Of a DNA stretch of 64,000 bases, positions 31,773 to 44,149 are shown piece after piece. The notes beneath the pieces are model-generated. The model saw nothing but the letters and a program-made list of their open reading frames with translations. It was not told the origin of the DNA and did no database searches. Within the stretch, counting starts at the first letter, position 1. Each line of letters begins with the position of its first letter. Position numbers and translations under genes: made by a program. This stretch comes from Hygrocybe punicea (taxonomy: Eukaryota > Basidiomycota > Agaricomycetes > Agaricales > Hygrophoraceae). The stretch covers positions 8,432,001-8,496,000 of the forward strand of contig OY744462.1 in NCBI GenBank assembly GCA_963556145.1, read 5' to 3'.

Positions 31773-32704
31773 TTGAACTTTGCGTCACATGACAAATACC
31801 CTCTTATGCGCTCTCACCAACAATTCCTTCTGAAATGGCCTCGGTCAGTGCCTACAAAGGCTGAATGTGATGCTGCCCTCAGGTTCCGCGAGGACAATGG
31901 CATTCTCAAACCAACATCTGCTTCTAACTCTATCCCAATTTATGTCACCACCGCTTGGGATACTGAAACCGGTAGAATGTTGGACAAGTCATCCACTGCA
32001 CTTCCTGGACATTACCGGCATTTCTGGGATCAGCTAAACTTTATTATCATTTATTATCAAGAGGCTTATAGGTGGCTCAGCCAATGGCTTGAAGACAAAT
32101 CCCAAGGTTATCAGCTGTTACGCAAGGCAGTTGAAACTCACGTCAAATGGATCGTCTATTCTACCAAAGTTCAAGACTTAGTCAAACAGGCACTAAAGAA
32201 CGAGGCAGTGACAACTTGGACTGGTGAAACACGTATACCTATTTTTGATAAGTGGATTGTAAAGGACCAGTGGGATTTGCATCGCGCTGCTAAAAAGGTA
32301 CTGGCATCTTCAACAAGCTTGAATCATTTTAAGTTGGATCCATTCAAGGATGGAAAAGAATTTGGCAAGTGATGCTTGACTTGTCAAAATAATTCCTAAC
32401 CAATGTGGCAGATTATAAGAATGTATTTCCAGAGATGTTGGCTCCCTCCAACCCAGCTGAGAACTTTAACTGCACACAATTGGGCATTCAGCACTTTGAC
32501 TTCAATAAATATATGATGGGCCTATTAACAGATATCGGGATTATATCCAAGGGGTTAGGAGGACCATCTAAATCTATGGTTGAAACCCATCATGAAATGA
32601 TTGGTCAAGATGTTCTCTGTGATGCTGGCTCACTTGTGGTTAAAGAGAATCTCTCATCCCTGGTATGCTATAAACCATTGCGTTTAGGTGTTTTCCATGA
32701 ATGA
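31773..32704 (+). CDS. Hypothetical protein, probably two exons
   Basis: Open frame 31773-32372 (RSHQQFLLKWPRSVPTKAEC, IYVTTAWDTETGRMLDKSS, HYRHFWDQLNFIIIYYQEAY, AAKKVLASSTSLNHFKLDPF) followed by a short gap and a second frame 32405-32704 (VFPEMLAPSNPAENFNCTQL, FDFNKYMMGLLTDIGIISKG). Charged and aromatic-rich, without signal peptide or membrane segment. The start is uncertain because the direct repeat abuts it. I do not recognise a family; it could be a fragment of a larger mobile-element gene. Confidence 0.4.
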
Positions 32705-33220
32705 TTTTGCTCAGGCCCAGTTAGAGTCAGCTTGTCCTGATTTAGGCTTCAGAGGTGATGGTGAAGGCTTAAACAGCCAGGTAAATTGGTCTCATCTTAT
32801 CTCCCTCACCATCCTAACTCAATTTCAACCAGGGGTCCACATTACACCAACAAGTCAATCATAATGGCAATCAGCCTAACCAAAACATTCCTCAGTCACC
32901 GGTATGACCTCCAAGTTTGGTTTGGGTGGTTAGTTTTTAATGATGTATCCTCTGACAGTCAGACTTGGCATCAGAGAACCCACTTAATATACAGGACCAC
33001 AGTGATTATTCATCAGGAAATGGGTTTTCATCTTAACTGTCTTACTCCACTTATTCATTTCATTTAAGAGCTTTAAGCGCAATAAGAACATTTAAGTGGT
33101 CTAAGAACAAAAAGTATATACAGGAATTATAAGGGTTATACTAGTACATTGTGCTGCTGGCTAGAAAAAAGTATATCTATGGCTAGTTCTATCATAAAAG
33201 CACGTTAATCATCATTTAAA
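32705..33220. other. Gene-poor stretch with TTAAG-rich left end of the Plavaka element
   Basis: No coding signal. From about 33060 the sequence is rich in TTTAAG/CTTAAA and AAGAACA words, like the zone 40800-40970 on the other side, so it probably contains the left subterminal region of the Plavaka element. Exact end not found. Confidence 0.35.
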
Positions 33221-33467
33221 TGTTTATTAGCGTGATCTTACATTTGGCGAATGAGACGTGTAATATCACCCCCATTACGGTGACCGATCACCTTGCGCAT
33301 CACCGTATAGGTCACAATTTGAGTTGCATTGATAGACGGTGCTTGCGAGAGGACGGTGATATTGTATTGGTTGCCGGATATGTTGTTAAATGTACTTCGG
33401 TGAGCATCGATCACAGATATCGGCTAGAATATATGTTAGTCTTCAAATAATAATATCAATTATGCAT

Positions 33468-33833
33468 CTAACTTACCTCTAAACGATGCTGGCAGGTCGG
33501 ACAAGTATTGATGCCATTTTTTAGGTGAATCTGAGGCAACATAGCGTCGTAGGTGGGATGTTGTAGACGGTTTCCTCGATGTGTGACTGTAGAGGTGACA
33601 ATCAACGGTACACACAAACATTGGCAAGGTATCATACCATCCATAACACTGCGCGACCTTGCACATAGTAAGTTCAGCGAGGCTCTGTCTAGCAGCTCAT
33701 AACGCCTGCTCATGGTGTGCATCTCACACGAGTAGTAGCCTTGTCCTGAATGAATCCATTTTTGAAGATTGGCAATGCGGTACGAGAACCGGACCACTTT
33801 CCATGTCCAAGTAGCTCGGTCAACCTGTATCAT
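33468..33833 (-). CDS. Cys-rich hypothetical ORF
   Basis: Open minus frame with paired cysteines near its end (GINTCPTCQHRLEV) and further Cys/His in the middle (GYYSCEMHTMSRRYELLD, IPCQCLCVPL). It lies just downstream of the Plavaka transposase stop and could be a third small gene of the element or its 3' UTR. Listed start uses no confirmed ATG. No family recognised. Confidence 0.3.
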   Translation of the reverse strand: MIQVDRATWTWKVVRFSYRIANLQKWIHSGQGYYSCEMHTMSRRYELLDRASLNLLCARSRSVMDGMIPCQCLCVPLIVTSTVTHRGNRLQHPTYDAMLPQIHLKNGINTCPTCQHRLEVS

Positions 33834-35620
33834 GATTGATCCGTTTGTGCTTGCCGGGCATAATCCATCGTCTCCGACAAGCGAATGATGCTTAATGTAA
33901 TTCTGGTGTCAGAAGATCAAATGAATGGTGGTCAATATATTTGTTGGCATAAAAGGCTTTGAACGCGTCAAGGGTCTGGTGGGGTTTGAGAACTTTTGGG
34001 ACAGGTTCATCGCCAAAAATGGGGAGGAGATGGGCCGCACAAATCACAGAGTCAAGGTGAATGATTGAGATAGACAGACTTCCGATCGCATCAAATTGGG
34101 GCTCTATAATCCATAGTCCGGTGTCTTCATCTGGCTCATCATGAAATCTTGTATACCAATGGATGAGGGCACAGGGATACATTGTCGATTCATAGTCAAA
34201 GCTGAAGAAGAGATGTACTCGTGCGACAGCCATTCCAAGCATGCCGGTGACGTCGGGATCTATACTGAGGTAAACACAATCATAGCGCGGTGGACCTTTC
34301 CTCCACGAGGGTGTTGCCCTGATATACTCTCGGCGCATGCCTCCCCACCCGCTTGGATCACTCGGTGCATAGAATGTTGCAGTAGCTGATTTATGAACAC
34401 GAATTTTGCCACAAAATGAAGGGCAAGCTGAAATGGGGACTTCAGAAACAGGCAAGACACTGTCGGGATAGAGCTGGTCATAAAGAAATCGACGAAGAAG
34501 TGATGGAAATGTGGGCAGCTGAAGCTCGGTGGCAAGTGCAGCGACTGTTTGTGTGTAGGCTATATTGCTTAATTAATAGAAGGGAAGAAAGATTCACTTT
34601 ATACTTACAAACTTTTCGTGCAATATTAACATAAGCAGAGACCGTAGGTCCCTCTATTGCGCCATCATCCTTGTCATCACCCATATCGACGCTGGCGGAT
34701 TGGTCATTACAACCTGCATCTGTTATTTCATCGTCACCGGTCCCGGTAATTGCTGCAGACTCAGATGACACCACATTGTCATTGTCTTCATCATCATCAT
34801 CACTGGCTAGGTCAGCATCATCTCCGTTACATAGATTAACAATATTAAAGCCGTAATATTAATAGAAAATAGCACCCACTTAATTGTGTAATAACACTTG
34901 ACAAGCAGGTCCCTTCGAGCATTCCACGTCCTGAGAAATCAGAGCGGAGAGTTGCAAGTTTATCCAGCCATTGATTTATGAGCAGCATTTGGCCAAGTGC
35001 CTCAAAACGACTTGATCTGCGCCATGGCTCCTTGACAGCTTTGATATGTTTCGATTCGGTGATCGACGAACACAAACCATTTGCTGCGCCATATAGCCGT
35101 AGGTATAGTAAATAGTGTTTCATCGCATGCTGATGGGGGAGACCAAATCCTTTAGGGCAAACACCACTTGTTCGAAAAATTTCCCGATAGTGAATAAAGT
35201 CTGCATAGGCACGTTCAAGGCATTGCATTGATTCTGCGGTGTGCACATTCTGTCGTGCAACATAGCAGAAGTCGAGAAAAGCACGAAGACACTGAATCAT
35301 GTCAGAGGGGACATAGCCCTCGATTGCAGAAAGGTAGATCTTAGGAATAGGTTACAAGCCGTCAGCAGTTGATAATCAGTTCACACACCTTCATCAATGC
35401 CTTTGAATCGTTACCAGTCCACTGCTTGAAATGGCGGCCATGAGGAAACTGTCGGAGGCTGGCAAAGGGGGGGGCAAGGGAAATCCTGTGATTTGAAATG
35501 TAAGGATTGTAAAAAAGGAGGCGGAGACGACGCACCGACGGTCAATGCCATCTAGGATCTCATCCGCACGTTTTCTACCATGTACAATGACAAGATAATC
35601 CTCAACCCACTGGACAAGAT

Positions 35621-37004
35621 TAAGGCATGTCACGAGTGCACTCGTGGGTGATCCGGATCTGAACTCGTGAGTTTTTCTCATCAAAATTTACATACCCAGA
35701 TCCGTGTGGGTTTTTCAATCCACTGGACTCGGATCCACGGGTCGGCTACCCGCGGATCCACAGGTACTCGCAGGTGACCTGGGGCTCGACGCGCTTTGGA
35801 CCGCGAACCATCCTCCTCCACCCTCAAATTTCCTCGCAAGCCACAGTGCCACGTCAACTGACGTGGGCCTGGGGTTGCGAGGAGTTGGGAGGAGTGGGGA
35901 GGAGGGGGGACCTTTCAGCGGCACCGTGCCACCGCCGCAGCTGTTGCTGTTGCGTTGCTGCCGGCGCTGTTGCTGCTGTGTTCTGCCGGTGCCGTTGTTG
36001 ATGCCGTTGTTGCTGCCGCTATTGCTGCTGCCGCCGTTCCCGCTGTTGCCGTTCCCGCTGCTGCCATTGCTGCTGCGTTGCTGCCGTTCCCGCTGCTGCC
36101 ATTCCTGCTGCTGCCATTCCTGCTGTTGCCGTTCCCGCTGCTGCTGTTCCCGCTGTTGCCGTTCCCGCTGCTGCCATTCCCGCTGTTGCTGTTCCCGCTG
36201 CTGCCGTTCCCGCTGCTGCCGTTCCCGCTGCTGCCGTTCCGCTGCCGTTCCCACTGCTGCCATTGCTGCTGCGTTGCTGCCGTTCCCGCTGCTGCTGTCG
36301 TTGCTGCTGCCGCTGCAGTGGTTGTTGCTGCTGCCGCTGCAGCGGTTGTTGCTGCCACAGCTGCTGTGGTTGCTGTGGGCTGCTGCCGCATCCACGCTCG
36401 TGGGCATCATGGAACTGTGGGGGGTAAGTATGGATAAATAAAATAGATGACAATGAAAACTTATCTTAGCAGCGGGGGTGGACGCACCACTCCCCGCTGT
36501 GTCCTTGTGTTGCTACCATCCCCGGTTCCCGTCGTGAGTGTGGTGTTGGTGTGGGCATGGTGTTGGCATGGGTGTTGGCAGGCGTTGGTGTGGGCGTTGG
36601 TGGTGCTGCCATTGCCGCTGCTGTTGCCGGCTGTCCTCATCATGATTCTCTGTGTAATAAAATGTTAGTAAAGTGAAGTGTCCGTGAACGCTTACCGTTT
36701 TGTCTTGTGAGTGTTGCTGTTATTGTTGAGTCCATGTTTCGCGTCGTTGTTTAAGATCACATGATCTAAGTTCCCGCGATTTCATACACACAAAAATTAA
36801 ACATTTGACTATCTACAGAGAATGAGTTTTGGCTGTGTGACCCGCGAGTACTCACACGGGTACCTGAGAGATAATATGTGACACCCAGATCCATGAGTAT
36901 TTCAGACAACAGGTAAATAATACTCATGAGTAAGATACCCACGAGTTTTCCCACGGGTAAACCCATTGTGACCCGCGGGTTACCCAGAGTCGTGACATGC
37001 CTTA
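35621..37004. mobile_element. hAT-like element with GC-rich repeats, TSD GACAAGAT
   Basis: Both ends begin TAAGGCATGTCACGA (15 bp, inverted), followed by subterminal ACCCG/CGGGT-rich sequence. GACAAGAT is repeated exactly at 35613-35620 and 37005-37012. Skipping the element with one TSD joins GVFKDHL to VQWVEDYLV of the Plavaka transposase in frame. No hAT transposase is present; the interior is mostly a triplet-rich minisatellite. Confidence 0.9.
35930..36400. repeat. GCTGCTGCCGTTCCC minisatellite inside the hAT-like element
   Basis: Runs of a 15-bp unit and variants (GCTGCTGCCATTCCC, GCTGTTGCCGTTCCC). All six frames look open because of the triplet composition; the resulting Pro/Leu, Gln/Arg or Ala-rich ORFs are not taken as genes. 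A second GGTGTTGGTGTGGGC run lies at 36535-36605. Confidence 0.85.
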
Positions 37005-38335
37005 GACAAGATGGTCCTTGAAAACGCCTTTAATCAGTTGATGGAGAAGATCCAGCGCGAGGAGAATCCCAGCGTTTGCACAAGGAATGACAGATGTGAA
37101 TGACTGGCCAACTTGTTAATCAAATATGAGCGGTTGGAACTTGTAAATGACATGCTCACGGTGCATCTCCCAGCAATTCCGTATTGATGCCATGCAACAT
37201 CTAGTCCGAAATTCTGGATGATGTGTTGCATATGCTCAGGGTTGCGCGAATGGCCTTCTTCTTCTAGATCTGGTGCTGGAGAGATGCACCTGCGGCCAAA
37301 AATTAATTGCCCGTAAATGGGATGATATGACATGCTTACGTTGCGCACCATCCGTTCACTACACATAATACAAGGACCTGTTCCGGATAATCAGCAATGT
37401 AAGGACCAATGCCGTATACTGCTCTTCTGAAGCGATTGTCACAGCAGCGAACTACTTCAGGTGATTCCATTCCAGGTGTAAGAGTAGTAATGATTCTGGC
37501 AAGAGAAGAACGTCTCCAAGAGAAGCATTGTCAATGTGTTGGTACATATCATCAACATTATTGAATGGGGCCGATCCGCCACGTTGGATGTTGGATGCTG
37601 TCCATAGTTCAAACAAAAGGTTGATATCACCCGCAGACATCTGAACCTTCTTGTAGAGAAATTCTGCCATCTCAAATTCTACACGTGAGCCAAATGGCGT
37701 CCAGTCATCCGGATTGGCATCTGCCCAAGGGGGTGGTGGGGCGTTGGGTTGCAAATAATTACCATGCTCATCGCATGGTCGACCTAAAAGGTGAATGTTA
37801 ATTTATCAGAGACGGACTCTCGAGAAAATGCATGACAATACCATTAAGTGAGGGATGCAACTCGGTGAATGGCTGCCGGCAATTTTCTCGCAAGGGGTCA
37901 TCGATAGGATCATTTACATTGAAATCGACATCAAGATCGACATCAGGTTCTGCATGAACGTCAAGTTCGTTGTAAACTTGAGGAGAAGACGGCGGATTGA
38001 TAAAATTATAGAGAGTTTCAGGTGGAGATGCAGCGCGAACGACAGGCGTAGGACGAGTGAATGAATGGGCATGCTTTATCCGGGTGTGCTTCCTGAGACC
38101 GGAAAGATTGCGAAAATAGTGTTGGCATCCAGGAAAATTGCATGGGAGTCGAGGATTGGTAAGGGGCATCGAATAATACTGGGGTGCTTCAACACCCGGG
38201 GACTGAGTGATGGGGGACTGAGTGATGCCGGGGGACTGAGTGATGCTGACTAGTACTCGGTTCCCGTCACATGTTTCAAGTTGAAAAAATTTCTCAAGTC
38301 GTTCCACCCCATTTCTTGACCACTATCTTCCCACA

Positions 38336-40433
38336 ATGCCTTCGTTACCTGCTCGTGTGGTGACTCACGCTAAAAACGCGAATCAGCACCCCGGTATAGA
38401 CCCCACAAAGAGGAAAAGACGCACGAAAGCTGAAATGGATGAAGAACGTTCCAGAAAAAAACTTGAAGCAGAAGCTGCCGACAAAGCAAAATGCGACAAA
38501 GTCCTTGCTGCGGCCAGGCTTGAGAATGCCATATGGGCAAAGGATAAGCAAGCCGTTGCTGGAATCGCAGACATAAAGAGGATGCCCGCTAACCCCAAGG
38601 ACCATGCGAAAAGGACTACGACAGCGAACAAGACTACAACGAAAAAACCCGTGGAGGTAAGTATCACACCCCTCCACACCAGATGAAGGAACTTACCCAA
38701 ACAATAAGGCTACTATCTCCGACAACACATCGGATAACGGTCCAGGGGATGACGATGACAACATCATCAACGAGGATAGTTTGGCTGCACCCGAGGCTGT
38801 CGAAGATCCCAGCGATCGCAACGATGATTACGTCTATGTTGATGACAGCGAAGATGATATCAAGCCCAAGAAAGTAAGTAAAGTTCAAAAGGAGAGGATA
38901 AGGGATACCATCGACGAGGCGAAAAAAGAGCTGGCCAGAGGCGGTGAAGGTAGGTATTGTGAAGGGTGTAACAACATGCCGTCACTGACTTCAACAAAAA
39001 CTACAGCCGGTCCGGGTGTCAGGTGATTGACAGTTCCTACATCTTCCGCATGTTGACTCTGAATGCATCCACACTATTTTATTATGAACTGTCCTTTAGG
39101 TTTAAGGGAAAACACTCGGGTCTCGTCGAAGGGTGGAAAAAAGGAGTCACAGATGCAGCATCAAAGGACAACAAGTGGTTCCTTTCGAGAACTTCCATGA
39201 CACTCGTTCTGCTCGTCTCCAAGGACTATACATGGAAGAATAAAAAGCCTCAAACCCCTCCCAACTTCTCTGACTACGACGACTTCGGTGATGAAGAGGA
39301 TGTGAAGTCTGGATCCAAGGGAAGTACCCTGACACTCTCTTTGGTAATTCGAATTTTTTGACACATGGTGAACCCTCACATACTACTTTCTCACCAGGGA
39401 AATGTCGTTGTCAAAGACGAAAATCTCACTGCTGACAATGATAACGTGTTGGAAGATATTGAAGGCCAGCCCGAAAACGGTACCCGTTGGAAGAATTGCC
39501 ATCTTCCTGCTGGCTGTCTGATAGATAACGTCTGGCGTCGCGTATACATCCCAACATATGTGACTTTCATCTCCCGCAGTCAGGACCCTTGGGTAATTGG
39601 AGATGAGCAAGGCATCGAGGCCATGCAGAAGGCATGGGACAAGGTTTATCTAAATCACATTGGGATCCCAGACATCCAGCACTCTGTGGTGGCCAATAAC
39701 GCAGTCTTTAGCATTGTACGCCAAAACTCTTTGCAAAGGAGTCAATTAACCATGATTTATAGACTAATCAACGCGTCCACGAATGGTGGTCCGGGTTTGG
39801 CTCTTCGGCATTGGCGATCGTCAACAACTTTCTTGATTACTCGGAGTTAACCACTGAAGATGAGCATAGCGAATATGCTGCGTATCAACTGGACGATTTT
39901 AGATTTCTTTATGCGAAAGATGGAGACGATAAAAGCGTAAGTTCTTGTTTCCTGATCATAATTTGGCTAATATCTGTATTTGTTGTAGCAATTCTGGGGA
40001 CTATTCCGAAACGAAATTATTATACGAACATTTGCGCAGCACTTTGACGCCATCGCTGGTGCTGTCAAGGTTCCTGCCTTTGGGGGGGATCGAACCAAGC
40101 CTGTTGGTGCCCTTGCACTATCTGTAGCAGCGGTGTGTACCGTCATTATTTCATACTGCTCGATTCATTGTGATTCTCACTTAGGTTGAACGTGCCTGGA
40201 CCCTGTTCCGTGATCGCGCTATCTGCATTGAAGCTTCAGAAGAGAAAGGCCGAAAAGGATTCAAGAAAGCAATTGTTAAGACAATCAATCCTAAGACAGG
40301 CCAAGTGTCCTCGCGATACCGAGCATTTACGGAGCAAAACTGGGGTATGGTCACACGCAGTTATTCGAAGACGATCAAGGACAATCTCCGCCCCGGGTCA
40401 TTCGAAAAGATTGTCAACATGGCTCGGGCTTAG
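38336..40433 (+). CDS. Partner gene of the Plavaka element, unknown function
   Basis: Starts MPSLPARVVTHAKNANQHPG; exon 1 ends at KKPVE before a GTAAGT. Later exons carry an acidic segment (SDNGPGDDDDNIINEDS), PKKVSKVQKERIRDTIDEAK (about 38870-38930), a central part (NCHLPAGCLIDNVWRRVYIP, WVIGDEQGIEAMQKAWDKVY, 39495-39660), IVNNFLDYSELTTEDEHSEY (about 39810-39870), QFWGLFRNEIIIRTFAQHFD (about 39990-40050) and FTEQNWGMVTRSYSKTIKDN. After ARA a TAG occurs at 40431-40433, and the same frame goes on as MNVNQNGDVADGMQMDDMDA to about 40530, so the TAG may be a mutation. I have seen this protein type beside Plavaka transposases in Agaricomycetes. The ATG is only about 170 bp from the likely transposase start, implying a shared promoter. 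Confidence 0.6.
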
Positions 40434-40799
40434 ATGAATGTAAATCAGAATGGAGATGTGGCCGATGGAATGCAGATGGATGATATGGATGCGCGTGTCC
40501 AACTGGTCGACATTTCGGACGATGAAGATAATTGTACTAAGTCTTTGTTGGTGTGTCGCATTCATTACTGACTATCTGCAGGAATTCTGTTTGCCCCTGC
40601 CGCCAATTCTTCACTTACTGCTTGCAATGATTACCCCGAGGTGCCAAGTTATCTCCCAAATCCATGGACTCGCCTCAGTGTTTTTTCTTCTGCGCAATTC
40701 TTATTCTTATTACCCATTTAACATTTGTTCGTAAACACTCATGAATAGTAATTTTTTATTTTATTTCAGCTATTATCCGTGCCATCTAAGTAGGAACTG

Positions 40800-41140
40800 G
40801 TGCACTATTTAAGAACAATAAGTCGACGATAAGTCAGATTTAAGTCAGATTTAAGTCGTTCAAGCAGAGAGACCTACTTAATTTCATCTTAATCATCTTA
40901 GTGCTTAAGACGCGCTAAGATGCGCTAAGTGTCGATTAAGAGCTGACTAAGTCCGGATAAGACCGAACCCCATTTACTGATGCTTGGCCAGGATCATCCC
41001 AACAGACAGATTGCTGTGAAAATTTAGTTAGCTCAGTCAGTTTTTTCTTTCTGGGGTTCAATCCCTGTGTAACCAATGATGCCAACAGAATGCCAACCCC
41101 GATCAGAGTATATCTGCTGGTCAGTGTGACAGATTCTCTA
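40800..41140. other. TTAAG-rich right end of the Plavaka element, then a tRNA-like fragment
   Basis: 40800-40970 has clustered AAGTC, TTTAAG and CTTAAG words, typical subterminal repeats of CACTA-like elements. At about 41029-41070 the plus strand reads TTAGCTCAGTCAG and then GGGGTTCAATCCCTG, good matches to pol III A and B boxes but only 28 bp apart, so at best a truncated SINE or tRNA relic. Confidence 0.35.
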
Positions 41141-42498
41141 ACTTGTGCCACTATATTTATGTATTGTTCTCTCATCAAGCATGTGTAGTTTCGCCCTTAT
41201 CACCGGTTCAATCTAAACCCAAGACATTATCTGGAATATTAATTCCTCACATAGATCTTAGAGAGAAGATGAGAGGAAGGACAAATACAATTTTTAAGAA
41301 AGCAGATTTGTATGTGACATTTGCATTCAAGTCGATGGGGTTATTTAACTGCATTTCAAGAATCATTATTCCCAACCCAATGATGGACGGCACCGCCATT
41401 ATTAACACACTACCCAGAATTCAAGACAATATTCTGGTAAGTAGTTTGAATTTTGTACATCACACTCAAGGCAAGTCTTATGAGAAACAGTATCATAGTT
41501 CCAATGGGGATTCCCCTGTTCATTGCAATTCTGAGATGATTGATGCCACCAATTGCACAGATTCACCGAACTGGTACGTTGTACAATCAGTAATGCTTCC
41601 TTATCCTCATTGGTCGTTACAGTCTGGACTCACCGTTGACCGAGCTTGAAATAGTCATTCATAATTCTGTGACGTCGGCAGATGATTATGATTAGTAAGC
41701 TTGGCTATTATGTTGAAGCTTCCTCTTGCATAATGTAATTTTTGCAGTGATGAGCCTAATGATTTAAACCAACCAAATGATGACTTGGAAGATTTGTGGT
41801 CATAAAATGATGATCGTAACCCTTTAAGGTAAGTTTACATGTAGAATTTGAACTCTGGTGTGCTTACTTGTGTTGTTTGATTTTTGTGATTTTATCAGTG
41901 AGGATTATTTGGTCAAAGGGCCAATTTCAGGTGTTATAAATATGTTTCACATATGAGATAACTAATCTAAATATGTCTTGCTGGGCTGAATCCAGATGCT
42001 GCAGAAAGGTTGGAGGTCGAGGTAACCAGCCAGAGGATGGTGTATGAGGACAGGTATGTGGATTTTTGATCGCTGTTAAACTAATTCCAAAACATGCCTC
42101 AGGACTCCTCCGTATGTGCCTCAAGATTTATCAGAGTGTGTTATATTTTTCGCTTGGAGCATAAGCATTTCATCATTGGGTTGGTCTGTAATTTCAGGGA
42201 TTCCTCACCAGCCATTGCAGTGGGGAGGGTTAGTGCATCTTCCTCGGAAGAAGAAACTTTAATGGCCAGTTTTCAAAGAAAAGAAGCTCATGTTGTGTCT
42301 TCCTCTGACGAGGAAGATACCTTGTTTGCCAAGTGGAAGAAACAGCAGAAATCTGCCCCAATCGGAACCCCTAAATCTGGTGGGAAGAAGAAGACTTACA
42401 CCTTGAAAACTGCCATCGTAGTCAGTCCCAGGAAGGGAGACCACGCTAAATCTGCTGGAATTGACACAAGCAAAACATCCACCCATCAATGACAAGAT

Positions 42499-44149
42499 TG
42501 TTACATTTTTCAACTCCGCAACTCCGATTCCGACTCCACTACCCACGATGACGATTCCACTTTACCATACCTTCCTTTTTCGTTCCCCTTTACCTTTTGT
42601 CTTCTTTTGGACATTGTTGTTTATTCTTGTCCTTGTTCTCTTTTCTTCCTTTCTTCTTCTAGAACAATCCAGACCGACCATGGACACATCCCCACGTTAC
42701 CTTGCTGTACCCGAATAGTCTCCTTGCCGACGGACATCATCGCTATTGTCTTTTCCCTCGCCCTGACATATTGTTGACTTCATCCCACGACAAACCGATT
42801 CACAATGGCTGTACTCCCGACACAGCTCATTACCGTAATTGTTATTGGCAGCATTGCCATCACCTTCCTGATCGGTTTCTACTTTGTTATGATCTATCTT
42901 TGGCATCGGCATCGAAACCCTTCCACCATTGATACTTCTGACTTCCACCTCAACAATATCTCGACACGTAATTGACAATTGCCATTCCCGGATATATGGT
43001 TTCCACTTTCGTATTCTGTGCCTACCATTATCCTCCCTGACGATCCGACGACATTCCTCACCTGCACGCATGCCCTGGACAATCCTCGATCACGGGACAT
43101 TTCACTGTTCTCTCTAATCCGACCATTGCCGAAGCACATTCTTTTGGACTTCGACCACAGACCATACGACTTCCCAAACAGTGAACCAACCCCTATCGCA
43201 TATTGTTCGCACGACACCGCTTCAATGCAGTACCCGACGACTTGTTCCCACAGCTTGTCACTCGTGCCATGACTCGAAACCTGGACCCACATTCATTTAA
43301 CCTTTTCCATCTATAACCTTGATATCTCCCACACTCGTTTACAATGATACCCTTTCTTGGACGAATACCGACATCAAGTGGACCTTCTTGTTCCACAAAC
43401 AGGACAAGACACCGCTCCTCGATATGTCATCAACAGACATCGTCATCCGGTACAGCTTATGCTGTTCACATGTCTGACCTCGACTAGCCCACCGTCCTAG
43501 TTGGTTTTCCTTCCACACATTCCTTTGTTTTCTTTCATGCAAACCTTGCCACTACATCCACACCACCTCAAGACATTCTCATCACCAATCCCACACTGGA
43601 TGATACCCATCTTCGACCCGACCGTGCAATGCACTTGCCAGATTGCACACTTGCTTGTTACAGCAAGTGTAGACCCCGAATAGGCAATTCTGCACATCAC
43701 ATGATCCGATGACAAATCATCCGAGTCATCTGGACCTCACCTCTCCCTCAATGACACCCGGGCCTCCAGTTGGATCGCGAGAACATCGACATGAGGACGC
43801 CTCATGTGCGCCTCATGGTGAACACATGGTAGAGTTGGACATGTTATGGCTTCATGGTTGTATTTCTGTTTACCTCCCCTCAAGACCAGTCACTATATAT
43901 ACTGTTCTTGTTGTTGGTTCGGACTTTTTCTTCTTTTCCTTTCTTTACGTTTAGTCTGGTTCTTGGGGCAGACTCATCTTGTTTTGGGTAACCCCCACGG
44001 CTCGCAATGACATTAGACCTTGACCCCCCCTTCTTAGCAGTGTTGTCTTAGCTGTAAGCAACAATGAAAGCTGCTGTTCTCTCCTCTGGAAGCCGATCCC
44101 CTGTTAAGTTGATTGTTGCCGGAGCCCGCTGCAGAAGCGATCCGTAACA
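42499..44149 (+). repeat. 5' LTR, family A, 1651 bp
   Basis: Every stretch compared with the 3' LTR was identical, including all ORF translations. TATATATA at 43894-43901, 255 bp before the 3' end. The 56-codon membrane-segment ORF is at 42805-42975. Confidence 0.94.
42805..42975 (+). CDS. Small membrane-segment ORF in the 5' LTR (56 aa)
   Basis: Counterpart of the ORF at 6977-7147 in the solo LTR and identical to the one at 47500-47670. One hydrophobic helix followed by WHRHRNPSTIDTSDFH. Its presence within an LTR means it would be transcribed, if at all, from a promoter further upstream than the LTR TATA box. Confidence 0.35.
   Translation: MAVLPTQLITVIVIGSIAITFLIGFYFVMIYLWHRHRNPSTIDTSDFHLNNISTRN

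Larger units (their letters stand above)
33895..38169 (-). pseudogene. Plavaka-type transposase gene, internally deleted and split by a hAT-like element
   Basis: Begins near 38169 with MPLTNPRLPCNFPGCQHYF (C2H2 zinc finger, ending LRKHTRIKH). Next come DDWTPFGSRVEFEMAEFLY (37660-37710), PGMESPEVVRCCDNRFRRAV and IGPYIADYPEQ (about 37370-37480), ALDLLHQLIKGVFKDHLVQW across the hAT insertion, HFKQWTGNDSKALM (about 35395-35440), SSITESKHIKAVKEPWRRSS (about 35000-35070), then HKSATATFYAPSDPSGWGG (34330-34390) and EDTGLWIIEPQFD. This order is the Plavaka family's. About 150 residues that normally follow the first block, including the segment around GSDKTT in intact relatives, are missing at about 37505 with a frame change, so the enzyme is probably inactive. 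Confidence 0.8.
33100..40970. mobile_element. Plavaka (CACTA-like) element with two divergent genes, approximate borders
   Basis: Defined by a Plavaka-type transposase gene on the minus strand and a head-to-head partner gene on the plus strand, enclosed by AT-rich zones with repeated TTTAAG, AAGTC and AAGAACA words (33060-33220 and 40800-40970). I could not fix terminal inverted repeats or the short target duplication, so borders are rough. A hAT-like element (35621-37004) is inserted in the transposase gene. Confidence 0.5.

Noticed and set aside
20645..33000. KDZ transposase expected beside a TET/JBP gene
   Set aside because: No KDZ-type motif found on either strand around the oxygenase; the neighbouring ORFs are unassigned rather than KDZ.
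35704..36441. Long Leu/Pro-rich, Gln/Arg-rich and Ala-rich ORFs in several frames
   Set aside because: All derive from the 15-bp GC-rich minisatellite of the hAT-like element; open frames on both strands are a composition effect.
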